This document shows positions 24,239-36,205 of a stretch of DNA of 64,000 nt, piece after piece. Positions within the stretch are counted from its first letter, which is position 1; every line of letters begins with the position of its first letter. The notes below the pieces were generated by a model. That model did not search any database. It worked only from the letters and a program-made list of their open reading frames with translations, and was not told where the DNA came from. A program made the position numbers and the translations under genes. Source of the DNA: Serendipita indica DSM 11827. Lineage: Eukaryota > Basidiomycota > Agaricomycetes > Sebacinales > Serendipitaceae. The DNA lies in NCBI GenBank assembly GCA_910890315.1, contig CAJVGD010000006.1, forward strand, positions 1,426,001 through 1,490,000, in the 5' to 3' direction.

Positions 24239-26793
24239 CTACAAGAATGGATCAAACGAACGGAAAGCACTCTTAAACTGCTCAGCCTCTTCCTTTTCTC
24301 TCTCTTCCGACTCGACGCAACTCTTCCAGTCCACCCGGTCCGGTACTCCAAACAGACTCGCAAGCGCCATCCTGCAATTACATGAGGAATCCGTTCGTGA
24401 AATGTTGAATGAAGAGACAAACCTTACAAACTGCAATGGGAATCGAGTCCCATCGTCCATAATGTGTACCAACCGCTTTCCTCCAGGCAATTCGATTTGC
24501 ATATAATTGTCCGTCGTCTCTCCAAGGTCTTCTTCTAAAAGCTCGATACGAGTTTGCTTTCCGGTTTGAACCAGTGCTTGTTCGACTTCTTCTAGCGGTA
24601 TCGAGTTTGGGATGGGCAATGTGTGCAATTGCGCGTGCACTCCATGGAGCATGCGCTTAGCGACTTCAAAGAAGATAGGACTGCAGCCATAGGTCGCAAA
24701 GAACGAGGTGAGGGCAGTCTTATATCTATTCCCAGACGGTGTCAATACAGAGTTCCGTAAGCAGACGAACGTACTTTTCAACCTCGTTCAATGTACTTGT
24801 AGCCTCTGAAGGAGGTAGCGAGCGAAGTGTTGGTCTATGGCTGATTGGAATGATAAGTATGTGTCCACCGCCTGGTACAGGGAAGAGCTCTTTGATCTTT
24901 GGATCCTTCGAAGACGTAATTGGGAGCTGGCCTTTGGGAAGCGACAAGTAGCACTCTTCTCCAAGAGACACCAGCAAGTGTTTTCTGCGTCCGTTAGATA
25001 GGAAGCAATAGAGGTGAGCTGACACTCACGCAAGCTTCGGATTCATTAAACAGAACCAGCATTCATCGGCTATGGAATCTTGGTCAGCAGTGGCCGTTGG
25101 ACAAGGTGGTAAACACCTGTAATTTCCTTTGCAGGTCCTTTGTGCCTCCTTTGCTCACGTTCATGCCGCCCTTTGACAACCTCCGGACAGTCATCGATCA
25201 GATGGTTTTCACTTCCGCATGCTCGACAAACGTATCCGGGAGGTGGCTTTCGCCCGCCAGTGTCGCCTTTTTCATCCTTTGTTGGGCAGTCGCGAATAAA
25301 GTGGTCAGACTGTTGGCACCGTCTGCAGATATATCCTTCTGGCGGCTTTGAACGCTCCGGGCAGTCCTTAATTGAATGCTGGACAAATTTAAAAACCTTT
25401 TAGAAACCCAATAGAACACAAACCTCTGTTGACTGGCATATTCTGCAAACATATCCTTCTGGTAAACCATTTGCCTGTAAATTCTCTAATGTAGGGGTTA
25501 GCAAGATCAGCCAACGATGGAGATAGAAGAGCCACCTTTCTTTCTTCGTTTTGGCCCTTCTCTGCCCTCATGTGACCATCGAAACTGCTCGCCAGAATCA
25601 TCCAAGGCACGCTTCTGGGCCTGCGGCGACGGTGGCTTCGTCGCGATAAATCCTTCGACTGCCTGGTGTGGAATGTAGGGATTGAATGTGATATTGGGCG
25701 GAAGAGACACAGGATGCGTATTCGGAGTAACCGGTGTGATAGTGAAGGCGTAGCTCCACTAGACTTTAATCAGCACCAAGGTGAAACTCATGGACTCGCT
25801 TACCCTTGGTCGCTTCTGTCCTTCGGGAATTTGTCCTCCAAATGCACCAATTGACAAAAACCGTGTACACCGTCCGGAATCTGCAGCATCCGGCCAAGGG
25901 AATGGTTCACGTTCCCAGAACATACCAGCCCCGGAGACGAAATGATATCGTGGCATCGCAGCACGTACTATGTCGTCCAACTGGGGTGAGACGCGGTCTG
26001 GATATGATGGTGGCATGTTCGGCGTGTGCAACGTCAACGATGCGGGAGTGACGTGGGTAAGAAGAATGTCAATCTTGGTCGTAGTCGATGAGGCTTTCAT
26101 TGCGGCGAGCGAATTGGGGTTTTGTTGCGATTTTGGGATTGTAATTGAAGGGTGGGAGAGCAATTTGCGGACGTCGGATGATGTAAAATGATTCGAAGGT
26201 GCCTAAGAGATGTAAGAGCTAGTTGCTATGTTCAAAGATGGACCTGCATATTTGGGTGAAGAATAACTCGCGGGATCGTAATCCCCACCGAGTGCAGCAA
26301 TTCGAATGCCCTGCGACGTGGTTATCACAGTTGCTTTGTCTTTAGACGCGTTAATAGAGGGCAATTTTATGCTGTTTCATTCCTTACCTAGCAGGAGAAT
26401 GTTTGGTGCGAGCTCCCCACCAGTTTGCGCGGCCTTTTCCAGTATTTTTTGGGGTAGCTTGTGTTCTCCTCCCATAATATACGTCGTTTTAGGCACTTTG
26501 AGTGCATTCGTGGTGAATTTATGTATGACGAACTATCAGGAGTAGGCGTACCATGAATGGAGCCGCCGAGGAGTTCATCGACGCTTGGGTGATCATCTGA
26601 GTTGTCAAAGAAGTCCCCAAGACAGAGTATAAATGCAAATGGTCCGTATTTCCCGTCCAGAGTCTGGACCTTGTCGACGAACCCGCGTAGCTCACCGAGC
26701 ACGGACCCGATGACCAATCTGGAGAGGATATTATCAGTTTCTCACATATTTTCATGCCATGGCTTCTACGCACACTTTGACAGGCTCTCCCAT
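24239..26793 (-). CDS. CwfJ/Drn1-type splicing factor (CWF19L1 family) with zinc knuckles
   Basis: This family works with the debranching enzyme Dbr1 and the intron-lariat spliceosome. Exon 1 encodes MGEPVKV and splices through a GTGCGT donor to LVIGSVLGELRGF. A metallophosphoesterase-like N-terminal domain follows (FILCLGDFF, then IDILLTHVTPASL), with YHFVSGAGMFWEREPF and RFLSIGAFGG. Next come three CCHC knuckles (YVCRICQSTEHSIKDCP, YICRRCQQSDHFIRDCP, YVCRACGSENHLIDDCP). The CwfJ C-terminal 1 domain carries CWFCLMNP and HILIIPISHRPT. CwfJ C-terminal 2 follows, ending RSFDPFL. The gene shares a 93-bp promoter with the UBLCP1 gene. Number and position of all introns were not exhaustively fixed. 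Confidence 0.9.
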
Positions 26794-26886
26794 CTTTGGG
26801 ACGTGTTGGTGTCAGTGGTCAAGTCGACTTTGTTTGCCACCTTGCTTCTCACTCGGACTTGTCCACACAGCATCGCAGCGAGAATC

Positions 26887-28344
26887 ATGGCTACAACTAT
26901 TGCATCGACTTCTCAACCAGATTTCACCGCTGTCCCAGCAGACTCCGAGTTCGCCTCGGAACCGACGACCTCTTCAGAGCCGCTAGGGCTCCTTCTCGCT
27001 GAGACACCTGAAGAAAACTGGATCAAACTCAAGTTTACTCACTCGGGAAAAGAATATACGGTTGACTTGGCCGACTCAGATCGGTAATACGCATCTCTCC
27101 CTTGTTGTGCTTCTCGAGGATTGACCAGATGGCCAGCGTGTTTGATCTCAAGGCGTTGCTTGACAAACTCACCACAGTCCCTCCAGAGCGACAGAAGATC
27201 ATCGGGCTCGTAAAGGGAAAACTCCCGCCGGACCAAGCAACGATGTATGCGCCCTCCTTTCTCCCACAATGCTCCCATCTTCTGATTCACTCGCGCTAGA
27301 CGGGATCTCAACCTGACGAACGGTAAAAAATTTAGCCTGATCGGTACACCACAGGGTCACGAGCACAAGGATCCCTCGCAGCTCGATCTCCCCGACGTCT
27401 TTAATGATCTGGATATCGACTTTTCGGCTGATCCCAACTCAGAAGCCGTCAGGAAATTCAAGAACGATGCGAGAAACAAGCGTAAGATCCGCGAGGCTGT
27501 CGCAGCGCTCAATGTCAACCTCATGAACCCGCTCCGCGAAGGAAAGAAGCTGCTCGTTCTCGACCTCGACTATAGTGCCTGTCCATGTTTACCCGTCTCG
27601 TACTGGATCTAACCCTGTTCCAGCAATCTTGGACACGAAGCCTCTTACTTCTGGCGCCCTGCCACCGTCTGAATGCGCAAGACCTGGTCTTCATCGATTT
27701 CTCGAGGCCATCTATCCCTACTACGACATCTGTATCTGGAGTCAAACGAGCTGGGTGTGGCTAGAGACAAAGCTTTCAGAATTGGGAATGGTCGGTGCTG
27801 ACCAAAACTACAAGGTGTGTGACCTAATTGAGAATACTAAGCGCACCATGACTCCTAGTAGATTGCATTTGTACTCGATAAGAAACCAATGTTCACCGTA
27901 TTCTCCAAGAGGGATGGTAAAGACTTTACCCATCAAGTCAAGGCGCTCAAGATTATCTGGACATTGTTCCCCCAATAGTAAGGCAGCTTCAATTTCCTGC
28001 TCCTTTCACTCATCCGGTTTAGCTCTGAGCACAATACAATTCATGTGGACGATTTGGTGAGTATTTCCATTCATTGAGAACATGACTTGACGATACGTAG
28101 GGTCGTAACTTTGCTCTAGTCAGTACAAGACTTGGTTGAGAATTGAGCTAACTAGATTCAGAATCCAAACGAAGGACTCAAGATTTCACCATACCGAAAC
28201 GCACATACACTGAGTGCAGGTGAAGATCGCGAGTTGGACTATTTGTCCATCTACCTAGTTCACATCGCCAATGCAGCACCAAGCTTTACCGCTTTTCGGC
28301 ACAAGGATTGGAAAAAGATTGTCGCTCTAATCAACAGGCCGTGA
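26887..28344 (+). CDS. UBLCP1: Ubiquitin-like domain CTD phosphatase (UBLCP1)
   Basis: A nuclear HAD-family phosphatase that in animals dephosphorylates the 26S proteasome. The N-terminus MATTIASTSQPDF leads into a ubiquitin-like fold (IKLKFTHSGKEYTVDL, FDLKALLDKLTTVPPERQKI, GLVKGKL). The catalytic domain carries LLVLDLDYTILDTKP, the DxDxT/V nucleophile motif, whose Thr codon is split by an intron. It continues with RPGLHRFLEAIYPYYDICIWS, the FVLDKKPMFTVF strand, HVDDL and FALNPNEGLKI. The end, FRHKDWKKIV, is the usual C-terminal motif. The gene is divergent from the CwfJ-type gene. Size and domain order match the family. Confidence 0.92.
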
Positions 28345-28452
28345 CCGGTTGTTTCCCTCGCAAATGCATGTATCATAGGCAAATACGGCAAGAAATGTAT
28401 ATCAAGGAATTCACACATCACTGTCACAAGTTGCATCGCAAGCGTGCATAAC

Positions 28453-29077
28453 CTACAAGAGTAAGTGGCGCAAGTAAACCCCAACACTAGTAAAGTAGCT
28501 AAGCCCGAAAGCCGCCAAAGCACCAACGCCACCAAGGAGGAGCGCTCTTTGTCTATGTTCGGTCCAGACTTCGGGGAGGATGGTGTGAACCTCGATGTTA
28601 CGTCCCTCTGGATCGAAGACGAATGCGCCATAGTAGGTGCTTGTGTATTGTGGTCGCAAGCCAGGACCACCATTGTCCTTTGCACCCAATTTCCTGTTCA
28701 CCCATTAGTGCCGTTCTTGTGCTAGGTAATGAGATGGAGGAGATGACATACATGGCAAGTGCGTGAAAGTCTCTGACTTGCTGGCGAGTACTTGCTGTGA
28801 ACGCGATATGAAGGGTCTGCTTGGGCATATCCTTTTGTTCAAGTCCAGTTGCGATCCAAAAGTCTGGATAGGTGGCGCCGATTCCAATGACCTGGGCGTG
28901 CGGTCGAATGTCCTTATGTAATCTGTAGCTATATACCACAGGTATCAAATTCTATACCCTCACGAGTAGTCGTCATGAGGCAGCGTACCCAAGAGGGGCG
29001 AGAACGGCGAGGTACCATTCGGTCATCTTGTCCAGATCACCTTCTTTGACATAGATGCCGAGGTGGGAAATTCCCAT
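28453..29077 (-). CDS. Glyoxalase/VOC-fold protein with C-terminal membrane anchor
   Basis: Three exons. The start MGISHLGIYVKEGDLDKMTEWY is followed by LAVLAPLGYRLHKD, typical of the first beta-alpha module of the VOC superfamily. IGIGATYPDFWIATG, TLHIAFTASTRQQVRDFHALA and YYGAFVFDPEGRNIEVHTI complete the second module with the usual terminal metal-site Glu (NIEVH). After the fold comes a roughly 25-residue hydrophobic segment (ALLLGGVGALAAFGLSYFTS) and a short tail, which looks like a tail anchor. The substrate is unknown. Such anchored VOC proteins are not usual in the textbook family, so this part deserves care. The gene converges with the UBLCP1 gene, with 108 bp between stops. Confidence 0.8.
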
Positions 29078-29478
29078 AGCGTCGCTGAAAGGACTTTTAT
29101 GGTTATAGGCGAGCAAGAGAGCTTGGGGCGAGTCCAAGTCTAGGTTTCAACTGCAGAGACCAAGTAGGCCAGTTTTATTTCGTGTTGATGAATTGCAGAC
29201 AGGTTCAGAGGCAATTAGTAATCGCTGACTAAGAAACCCCCGTGGTTTGGCGCCGCCATTGGCATCTGATTGTAGAAACAAGAAGAGCACCCTGAAATTG
29301 AATGGCGCGGTCATATGCTAATCCACGCGTCTATTTGCTGGTTGCCTTTGCCACACCTTTCAAGGATCTCGGCGAAAGAGACAATGTGTAGACTAGATAG
29401 AGCACTACGTAAGATTCATTCGACTCGAGATAAATTACCCATCCAACAGACCAAAACGGCAACAAGAATGGGCTTGTC
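29078..29478. other. Intergenic region
   Basis: About 400 bp between the VOC-protein start and the MINDY stop; promoter of one gene and 3' UTR of the other. No gene is seen. Confidence 0.5.
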
Positions 29479-31172
29479 TCACATCGCAACGCAGTCCCCC
29501 TTCTTCTTCTTCTTATCCTTTCTCGTACTAGGAGACGGTTGCGAGCCCCCGCTTTGCGCCATGGTCTGCCGCCTATAAACACCGTCTCCATTCTCTTGAG
29601 ACGCGAGCTCCTGCTCACGATCTCGTTCACGCAGTCGACGCGCATACTCTTGCTCCGCCCTTTGTAGCTTCCATGCCAGTCGTGCACTGCGAGGCAGAGT
29701 CAGTACTGCAAGACATGGGTAGAAATCAAGACTCACTCTGCCTCGACCTCTGGATCCGAATGCATCCTCTCATACTGCCTTGCTATTTGCTCACTTGTAT
29801 GACCAGCGAAATCACCACCGACAGGATTCGCCTTTCGAAAGTTTTCGTCGTAAAATGCCGACGAATGGCCATCGACGTCGACGAGTGATTCCCATACGAC
29901 GTCTGTCTCCTTCAGGAATACACGGTCCGTGACGAGCGTATAGAGCATCGTGCTTTCTGTCCCAGGCTCTTTACGCTTATAGAGCACGCTAAGATGCGAT
30001 CCTCTGAAGAAGCAGACAAGTTCGTTTGGCTCAATATATTGCGACTCGCTACGTTGCGCTCAGTAGTCAGCAGTGGTAGGAGCGCGATCACCTACTTTAG
30101 CGCAAAGAGACCGTGGTAAGTCATCTGGGTTGGATTACTGTCCAACCAGTGTCGGATTTGAAGAGCTGCCATATTGGAAGTGAGCTTGTGACGTTGTATA
30201 TTGGGGAGATTGCCCACCATCGACAACCTTTTGGTGCTCCTCTTCGGAGAGCTGGGCTGGCTTGGCTGCGCTGTCCTCTACGAGCATGGCTTCGTTATCC
30301 TCTACCATAAGTTTCCCACCCATGGCTGCATCCGCAGCAACGATGAGATCCATGCATGTATCGTAATCTTCTGCTTTGGAGAGTGCGGCAAATTCCGAGC
30401 TCTGTGGGTCCGCTATCCATCCATGAACCTATTACCATCCGTTTAAAAATAAATTTGTGCAGATAGAGTCCACGTACAAGCTTGATACCCGCCAAGTCAA
30501 ACAGCTTGAGCTCACCGCCCTTGCCAGCAGGTCGAAAGGAGGATATACTCGTAAAGAGTGGATTCAAATCCATTCCCTCTGTTGGACAAGATCAGTACAC
30601 CTCCACCTTACGCCGAACAGATCCCGTACCCTGAGTCTTAGGCAGCACCGAAAACACGGCGTCTAGGTCGACATCCATGACGTTATTGACAAGATAATCG
30701 CCGACAAGTCCCGCCAAGTACTCATAACTCGCTGATCGTCTGTCACGCGGCCGAATGGTAATGGCACCACGCATAATGAGAATGTTGCCTTTGAATCCGT
30801 TAGATACTCTTCACACTGTTAAACTCACATAAAATACTCACATATAGCAATAAAGGAACACGGGCCATTCGTGTTCTGGGTGACGATGCGCACTCGGCGC
30901 TGCGGCTGGCCGTCCCACGGCTCGGGAGGCCATAGAATCTCTTTGAGACCCCACTCGGGGCTCTCAATCTTCTCCGGCTGTCTCATTTGCTCATTTCTAC
31001 TCCTCTCTGACGGTGGGTGCTTGCCGTTGGAGGATGTCCTGCTTGCCGTTCCCTTTTCTGGTGCCGTTGATGCACTGGCGGGAGCAACCTCGTCGTGTTC
31101 GACTTCGTAACCATTTACGGGTTCATAAGGGGCTGACTTAGAACCACTTGCAACGGCATGGACTTCTGTCAT
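29479..31172 (-). CDS. MINDY-type (FAM63) K48-specific deubiquitinase
   Basis: A cysteine protease that trims K48-linked ubiquitin chains. Exon 1 begins MTEVHAVASGSKSAPYEP and runs through a disordered lead into the catalytic block VRIVTQNTNGPCSFIAICEY, with the QNxNGPC nucleophile motif. The following exons give GNILIMRGAITIRPRDRRS, the region around GMDLNPLFTSI and LKLFDLAGIKLVHGW, and HWLDSNPTQMTYHGLF. SQYIEPNELVCFFRGSHLSV, YKRK, VWESLVDVDGHS (a likely catalytic His region) and the Q/E-rich tail RLRERDREQEL follow. The end is Lys-rich and terminates in CVAM, a CaaX prenylation box. MINDY proteins with CaaX ends are known in metazoans and yeast. Exon joins are partly approximate. Confidence 0.86.
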
Positions 31173-31531
31173 AGCGTGGGGCGGAGAGTGGTTGAGTTCA
31201 AGTTGCGAAACCGACTACACTGCTCGCAGCCAAAAGCACCAAGACGCGCAGCATACTGCGCATTACTGCTAGACGCAGCTCATGATACATAACGTGTTGC
31301 TTTATAGACTAGGATTGCAGTGGTGCTACAGTACACGAGATGGTTGGCGGGAGCTGAACAGGTGAAACAAGAGAAACAATGAGAGTAAAGAGTGATTGCA
31401 ACGACTATGATGGGTCCATAGCGTGCGTAAATGATGGCTGATCCAAACCCAATAAATGCCAAATGAGAGTGTGTGAGACTTCGGCACTGCGTGCCTGTCT
31501 ACCCGGACTTTAGAAAAAAATGCACCTATCG
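31173..31531. other. Intergenic region
   Basis: About 360 bp between the MINDY start and the PIN-protein stop. Presumed promoter; no gene is seen. Confidence 0.5.
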
Positions 31532-34500
31532 CTACGAGCTCGAGCGGAGGATGTGAGCCAAATCTCGCTCGTCGGCTGCATGCATCTGCCGTGCACGCGC
31601 TTTGAGCCGCAGATTGCGATCAAAGCTCACGAGCACGACCTTGGCCACGTCCGCCTTTTCATCTGGGGCCAGGAACTGCTCGAGTGGATCGGGAATGATA
31701 CCCCTGAGCAGTGCACTACGATCCGTCCAATGATCCTCCTGCCAGAGCGCGGCTCGCAGGATTAAATCATCGATACTTCGCTCCCACATGTGCTCGCTAC
31801 CATCTTCTCCGTTGTTATCGTGACTGGCGTGTCGTCTTCGGTCGCGAGAGGAGAAAAAGTCGAGGTTTTCGCTGCGCACATTGAGCGTCGTAAGGTAGTT
31901 ACCCCGCGAGGTTTGGACCTTGAGCGACGTCGAGTGTGTGCGGATGTTGTTGGTAATGTATTTGGATGCCTCTATGGCAGCTCGTCCAAGTTCAGAAGGG
32001 TTATTGGAGATGCCGTCCAACTCTGTGATGACTGCCAACGGAATAACGACTGTCCATTTCTCGCTTTCTACAAGCGACATGACTGTGGGGAGGGTGGAAA
32101 GGAGCACGTTGGTATCAATGACCAAAATAGTGTACCCGGCTTTGACGTTGAGTAGAGGTCGTGAGGGGCCATTTGGCCTCGCAGGGCGGCCATAATGCGA
32201 CCGGCGACGGTGTTCACGTCCGATTTGAAGATTTCGAAGATAACGTCGACGCTCTTGAAGAGCCCGAATTTCTGGATCCGAATCCAGTTCTTCCTCGTCC
32301 TCGTCGACATCAATCTCCATCTCGTCATCTTCATCGTCTCCCCAATGGCGATTCCGTCGTCGCTCCTCTTCTTCACGCTCCCTACGCTCTTCTTCCTTCC
32401 ACATCTCCGCCTTGCGCTCCATGGCCTCGCCAAGCCGCCAAGTAATACGTTCCGCACCACGATCAAGCTCAAAGCCTGGCACGGATTGCACAAGGCTAAG
32501 GCAGCTGCGGATGATGCGCACCCATCGTCGGCCCGTGTAATCCTTTGGCGCAGCCTCTTCGCCATTCTCGTCATCTTCAATGATGCCATCCGACTCTTGC
32601 TCAGTGCTCTCGTTGGCCAAGAGCACGTCCATCTCCCCCGTCACACCCCCGCCACCGGGCGCAGCACTGCGCGGCCAAAACCCGTGCTCGTACACGCGTC
32701 GACCCGGCCATGACATGCCACGAATGCACCAATCTTCTGGGAGTGGTGCGCAGCCACTCGTGAGCTTGGCACGTGCCTCGACCTCTTTTTGCACCTGCCG
32801 ACGTGGAGCAGAGTTGATGAAAACCAACAAATCTCCCCATGGGAAGGTCCGCTCGATGATTGCGAGTACACCAGGCTGCTTGAGGATGGTTTGGACAAAC
32901 GTGAGGAGGACCGTAATGTAAGGGTTGAGTTTTGGTTTGGCGAATTGAGACGTTCGTCGGAGTGGATGTCGAAGGCAGAAGGAAAGGGTCGAAAAGGCGA
33001 GTTGGAGAGCCAGCTGAAGGGAATGGGGAACGTCTACGGACATGGAGTCATTGTCAAACTCCATCGACGGGGACATTGCCGTTGGTGATGCTTCGGAGAC
33101 GGCAAGGCTGTCCATTTTGACGACGAGCTCCCTCTTTTTGCCAGCCATCGTATTTCCCGAAGGTTCTGTACCTCCAGAGGACGGCTTGATGAGAGCATCT
33201 GGCTTGCCATATTGTAGAATCGCAGCAATGTTGACTACAGCCATCATGACCCATTCACGCTCCTGGGCACCATCAAGCTCGAGGCGTTCAAGATATCGGG
33301 CAAGGGTAGGTTGAAAATCGTCGAGTTGAATGTTGGTAAAGAGCATGCCGTGCAGAAGAACGAAAAGCTCTGTTGTTTTAGCATCTGCGGCTACGGTCCG
33401 TCGTTGTTGGGCAGGCTTGGAGAATAGAGAGAGAACAGATTCTCGAGATCCGGAATATGGGTGGTTGGCAGTCATACTGAATTATCTCAATCAGCCTGAG
33501 AGCTGAAGAAAGGCAAACTGCGCACCTTTTGACAAAATGATAGACCCCGCGTAGTTCCTCGTTGGGTACGTCGGTTAAAAGTAAACCGAGATTATGCTGA
33601 AGTTTTCCAGCACCGGGGGTTTCCTTGAGCACCATCGAATACCATGTCTGCGAGCTCTTGCGCCAAATTTCAGACTCGGGATCAAGGTCGAAGGCACGCG
33701 CGGCTTCGATACCGATAGATGGAGGCGGGGTGCTCTCCAGTTGCGTGGGAGAGGGCGGGAGCGCATCTACTGTCAACGCAGTAGCCCCCGAAGGGTTGGG
33801 GTCCTGGGCGGATTGGCGAGCGGCAATGTGCATTTGCCAACGTGCGAGGTCTCCGAGTGCTTCCATCCAATTGACTTTGTAGGGCGCCATGAAATCGTTT
33901 GTTGTGCTGGTCTCGTACAGAGACTCGTACAGATGATAGGACCAGTAGATGAAGCTGGTGAGATGCTCTCCAGCGCCAGGATACTTGCTCCCCAGTCGCC
34001 GAAGGCAGTCGACACAGTGAGCGATACCGCTCGTCCATATCTTGGAGTGTAGACCATACTTTGTGACGATAGCGAGCATGGAAGAGGGAATTGGTTGGAG
34101 GATGATGGAAATCATACTGTGATAGAGCTCGGCGAGTTGCTTGTGCTGCGCGACGAGCGTCAATAGTGGGTCTTGTTGCTGCTGCTGGGTTGGTTCTGGC
34201 TCGTCCGCAGCGGGAAGCGACGCGCCTGGCTTGAGCATTTTGATGGGTGCTGCGAGTGCCTCGACTTCTTCGACGTTTTCCCAGACCTTTGTACGCTTTT
34301 CCAAAGCGGAAATCTCCCTGTACATGCCCTTGAGGAGTTCTAGAAACTTGCTGCTACCGTCCTTGTCGGTGGCTTTGTCGGGAGGGGCAGAGGAATGTGA
34401 TGTACCGGTGCTGGAGGTGAGTGTCCATGTAGAGGATGCATAGGAGGAAATGGACGAGTGGTCCATAGCGGACGAAGACATGATGGACGAAGGAGCTTGC

Positions 34501-34997
34501 TGCCGCTGGGTCTGGTTGTTTAGGACAGCAAAGCGCATAGGATCGTCTCTTCTTGGATCAAATAACTGTCTTTGCGCTTGAGGTTGCGGCATTGCGTGTA
34601 CAGAAGGCGGCGAGCTCGACTCGGAGGGTTGAGGACGCAGGGGCCGCATCAGAGGGATTGGGTCCGTGTCTGGATTAAAGAGGTGTTTTGTACGCGCATT
34701 TGGCTGCTGGGGAGACGCTGGAGAGCGCCTTGGGGATGTCTCTTGCGGCCGTCTCGAACCACGGTCAGCCGCTGCGGAGGCTGATGGATCCGGCACAGGC
34801 GCAGTCGTGCGTTCACCACGGGCAACGCTGACGACTCCTCGCGTCCTTGGTGCGCTCGTCTCTGCACTGTCAGATGTATATCGGCGAGTGGGCAAAAAGC
34901 GGGCCAAATTGTTAGCCACTGGGAGAGGAAAGACGACGAGGAAGACGTACGATGCTTTTGCACGCTGCAGAGCTGTAATCCGGTCTACAAGATCCAT
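31532..34997 (-). CDS. EST1/SMG6-type protein with C-terminal PIN nuclease domain
   Basis: Relative of SMG6/EST1A, the endonuclease of nonsense-mediated decay. Exon 1 (from MDLVDRITALQRAKA) encodes a disordered N-terminus and then the TPR/14-3-3-like region (SKFLELLKGMYREISALEKR, LAELYHSMISIILQPIPSS, FIYWSYHLYESLYE, KLQHNLGLLLTDVPN). An intron at about 33477-33532 joins it to the main exon (SMTANHPYSGSRESVLSLF). That exon holds the DUF-type helical region, an acidic stretch (DDEDDEMEIDVDEDEEEL) and the PIN domain. The PIN domain reads YTILVIDTNVLLSTLP, VIPLAVITELDG, SIDDLILRAA and VVLVSFDRNLRLKA, so the acidic active-site residues are present. A GTACGT site early in exon 1 (near 34950) could mark one more intron. 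The conserved C-terminal end supports the stop. Confidence 0.88.
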
Positions 34998-36205
34998 CTC
35001 CCGGCCTCGTCACACTTGAGAAATGATTTGCGAGCTCGTCGTGGCTCAGTCCAAGTTGTACGCCAAATCCGCAGCATCTTCAGTTGCCGTCCCACCTGGC
35101 TTCGTCCGGGTTGGCCGTCCGCAGCCTTTTCATGACACGAGCTGCCAGAAATCCTTGTCAACAAGTATCACAACAAGGTATATTATATTGTCCGAGATGG
35201 CTAGCAGATCTTGCTGCAAAGCCCATATCGAGGCATTGCCAGACTTTCTATTCGCTAAGCGGCTTTGGTGAACTTTCTTCGGTGAATTCTTGCCATGGGC
35301 GCTGATAAACAAGATTCAACAGTTCTGATGCCGACAAAAGTTCCCACGGCCCGTTGCTAGTCCAAGCCTTTGACTTTTGATCAATCTAATTCATGTGGAA
35401 TACTATCTCGGAATACAAAGCTCTCTGGGCGTGTCATGCGGAGCACGGTCCAGGTTTCTCTCTTGTTTACAACGCAAGCGCACAATACTAGCATGAGCGC
35501 TAATATCATGCGATGTTTAGACTACCGACAGGTCCCAAGCTCACGATAGCCACATGCTATTAGCTGGCCGGTCAAGTCTCCGCTCCTCGTGTCGCTAGGG
35601 CAAACCGACCGGACAACGAGCAATGCTACGAGGCTGAATACAACTTGAAAGCATAGAATTTAGCGCTATCCTAGCACCCTTCCCAAGTCCGATGGTACAC
35701 GGGGATTGGCTGTGAACCCTCTCGAACCGCAGGATACTGAGCCTTTCTCCGGTGCCATGCTTACAATTTCGGGTATTGATTCATTGACCGCGTCGACGTC
35801 AAGTCCAAGTTTTTTTGTTCCTCACCCTCGACGCACTAAAAAATTCCACGAGGTAAATGTCTCTAGATCGCCTGGGCGTACAGCATCTAGCGCTATCCAG
35901 TCGCTATAAAACCCAGGCAACTCCAAGACCAGGTCACCAACAAGAGTTCTCGCCGGTCTGCTTCATCAGCGTCCAGATGGCGGCTGTCGTCTATCCTGAC
36001 GCAGATTCCCATCCCGAAAGAATATCCTCGACGTCTCTTTCAATCTGCTCGAGGACCGAGAATGCCCGAGGCGGCTCGAGGCCCCAGAGTGCAGATCGGC
36101 GCGAGACCACGTCTGCCGTACGGCACAAATCCCTATTGATCGCCGTCAATTACGATAGTCTTGGCATCCTTCTGCGCCTGTCGGGCACAAAAAGTGGTTG
36201 GGTAC
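34998..36205. other. Intergenic region, about 1.2 kb
   Basis: Upstream of the PIN protein and downstream of the Rossmann-protein gene. Only short frames on both strands; no recognisable gene or repeat. Confidence 0.5.
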
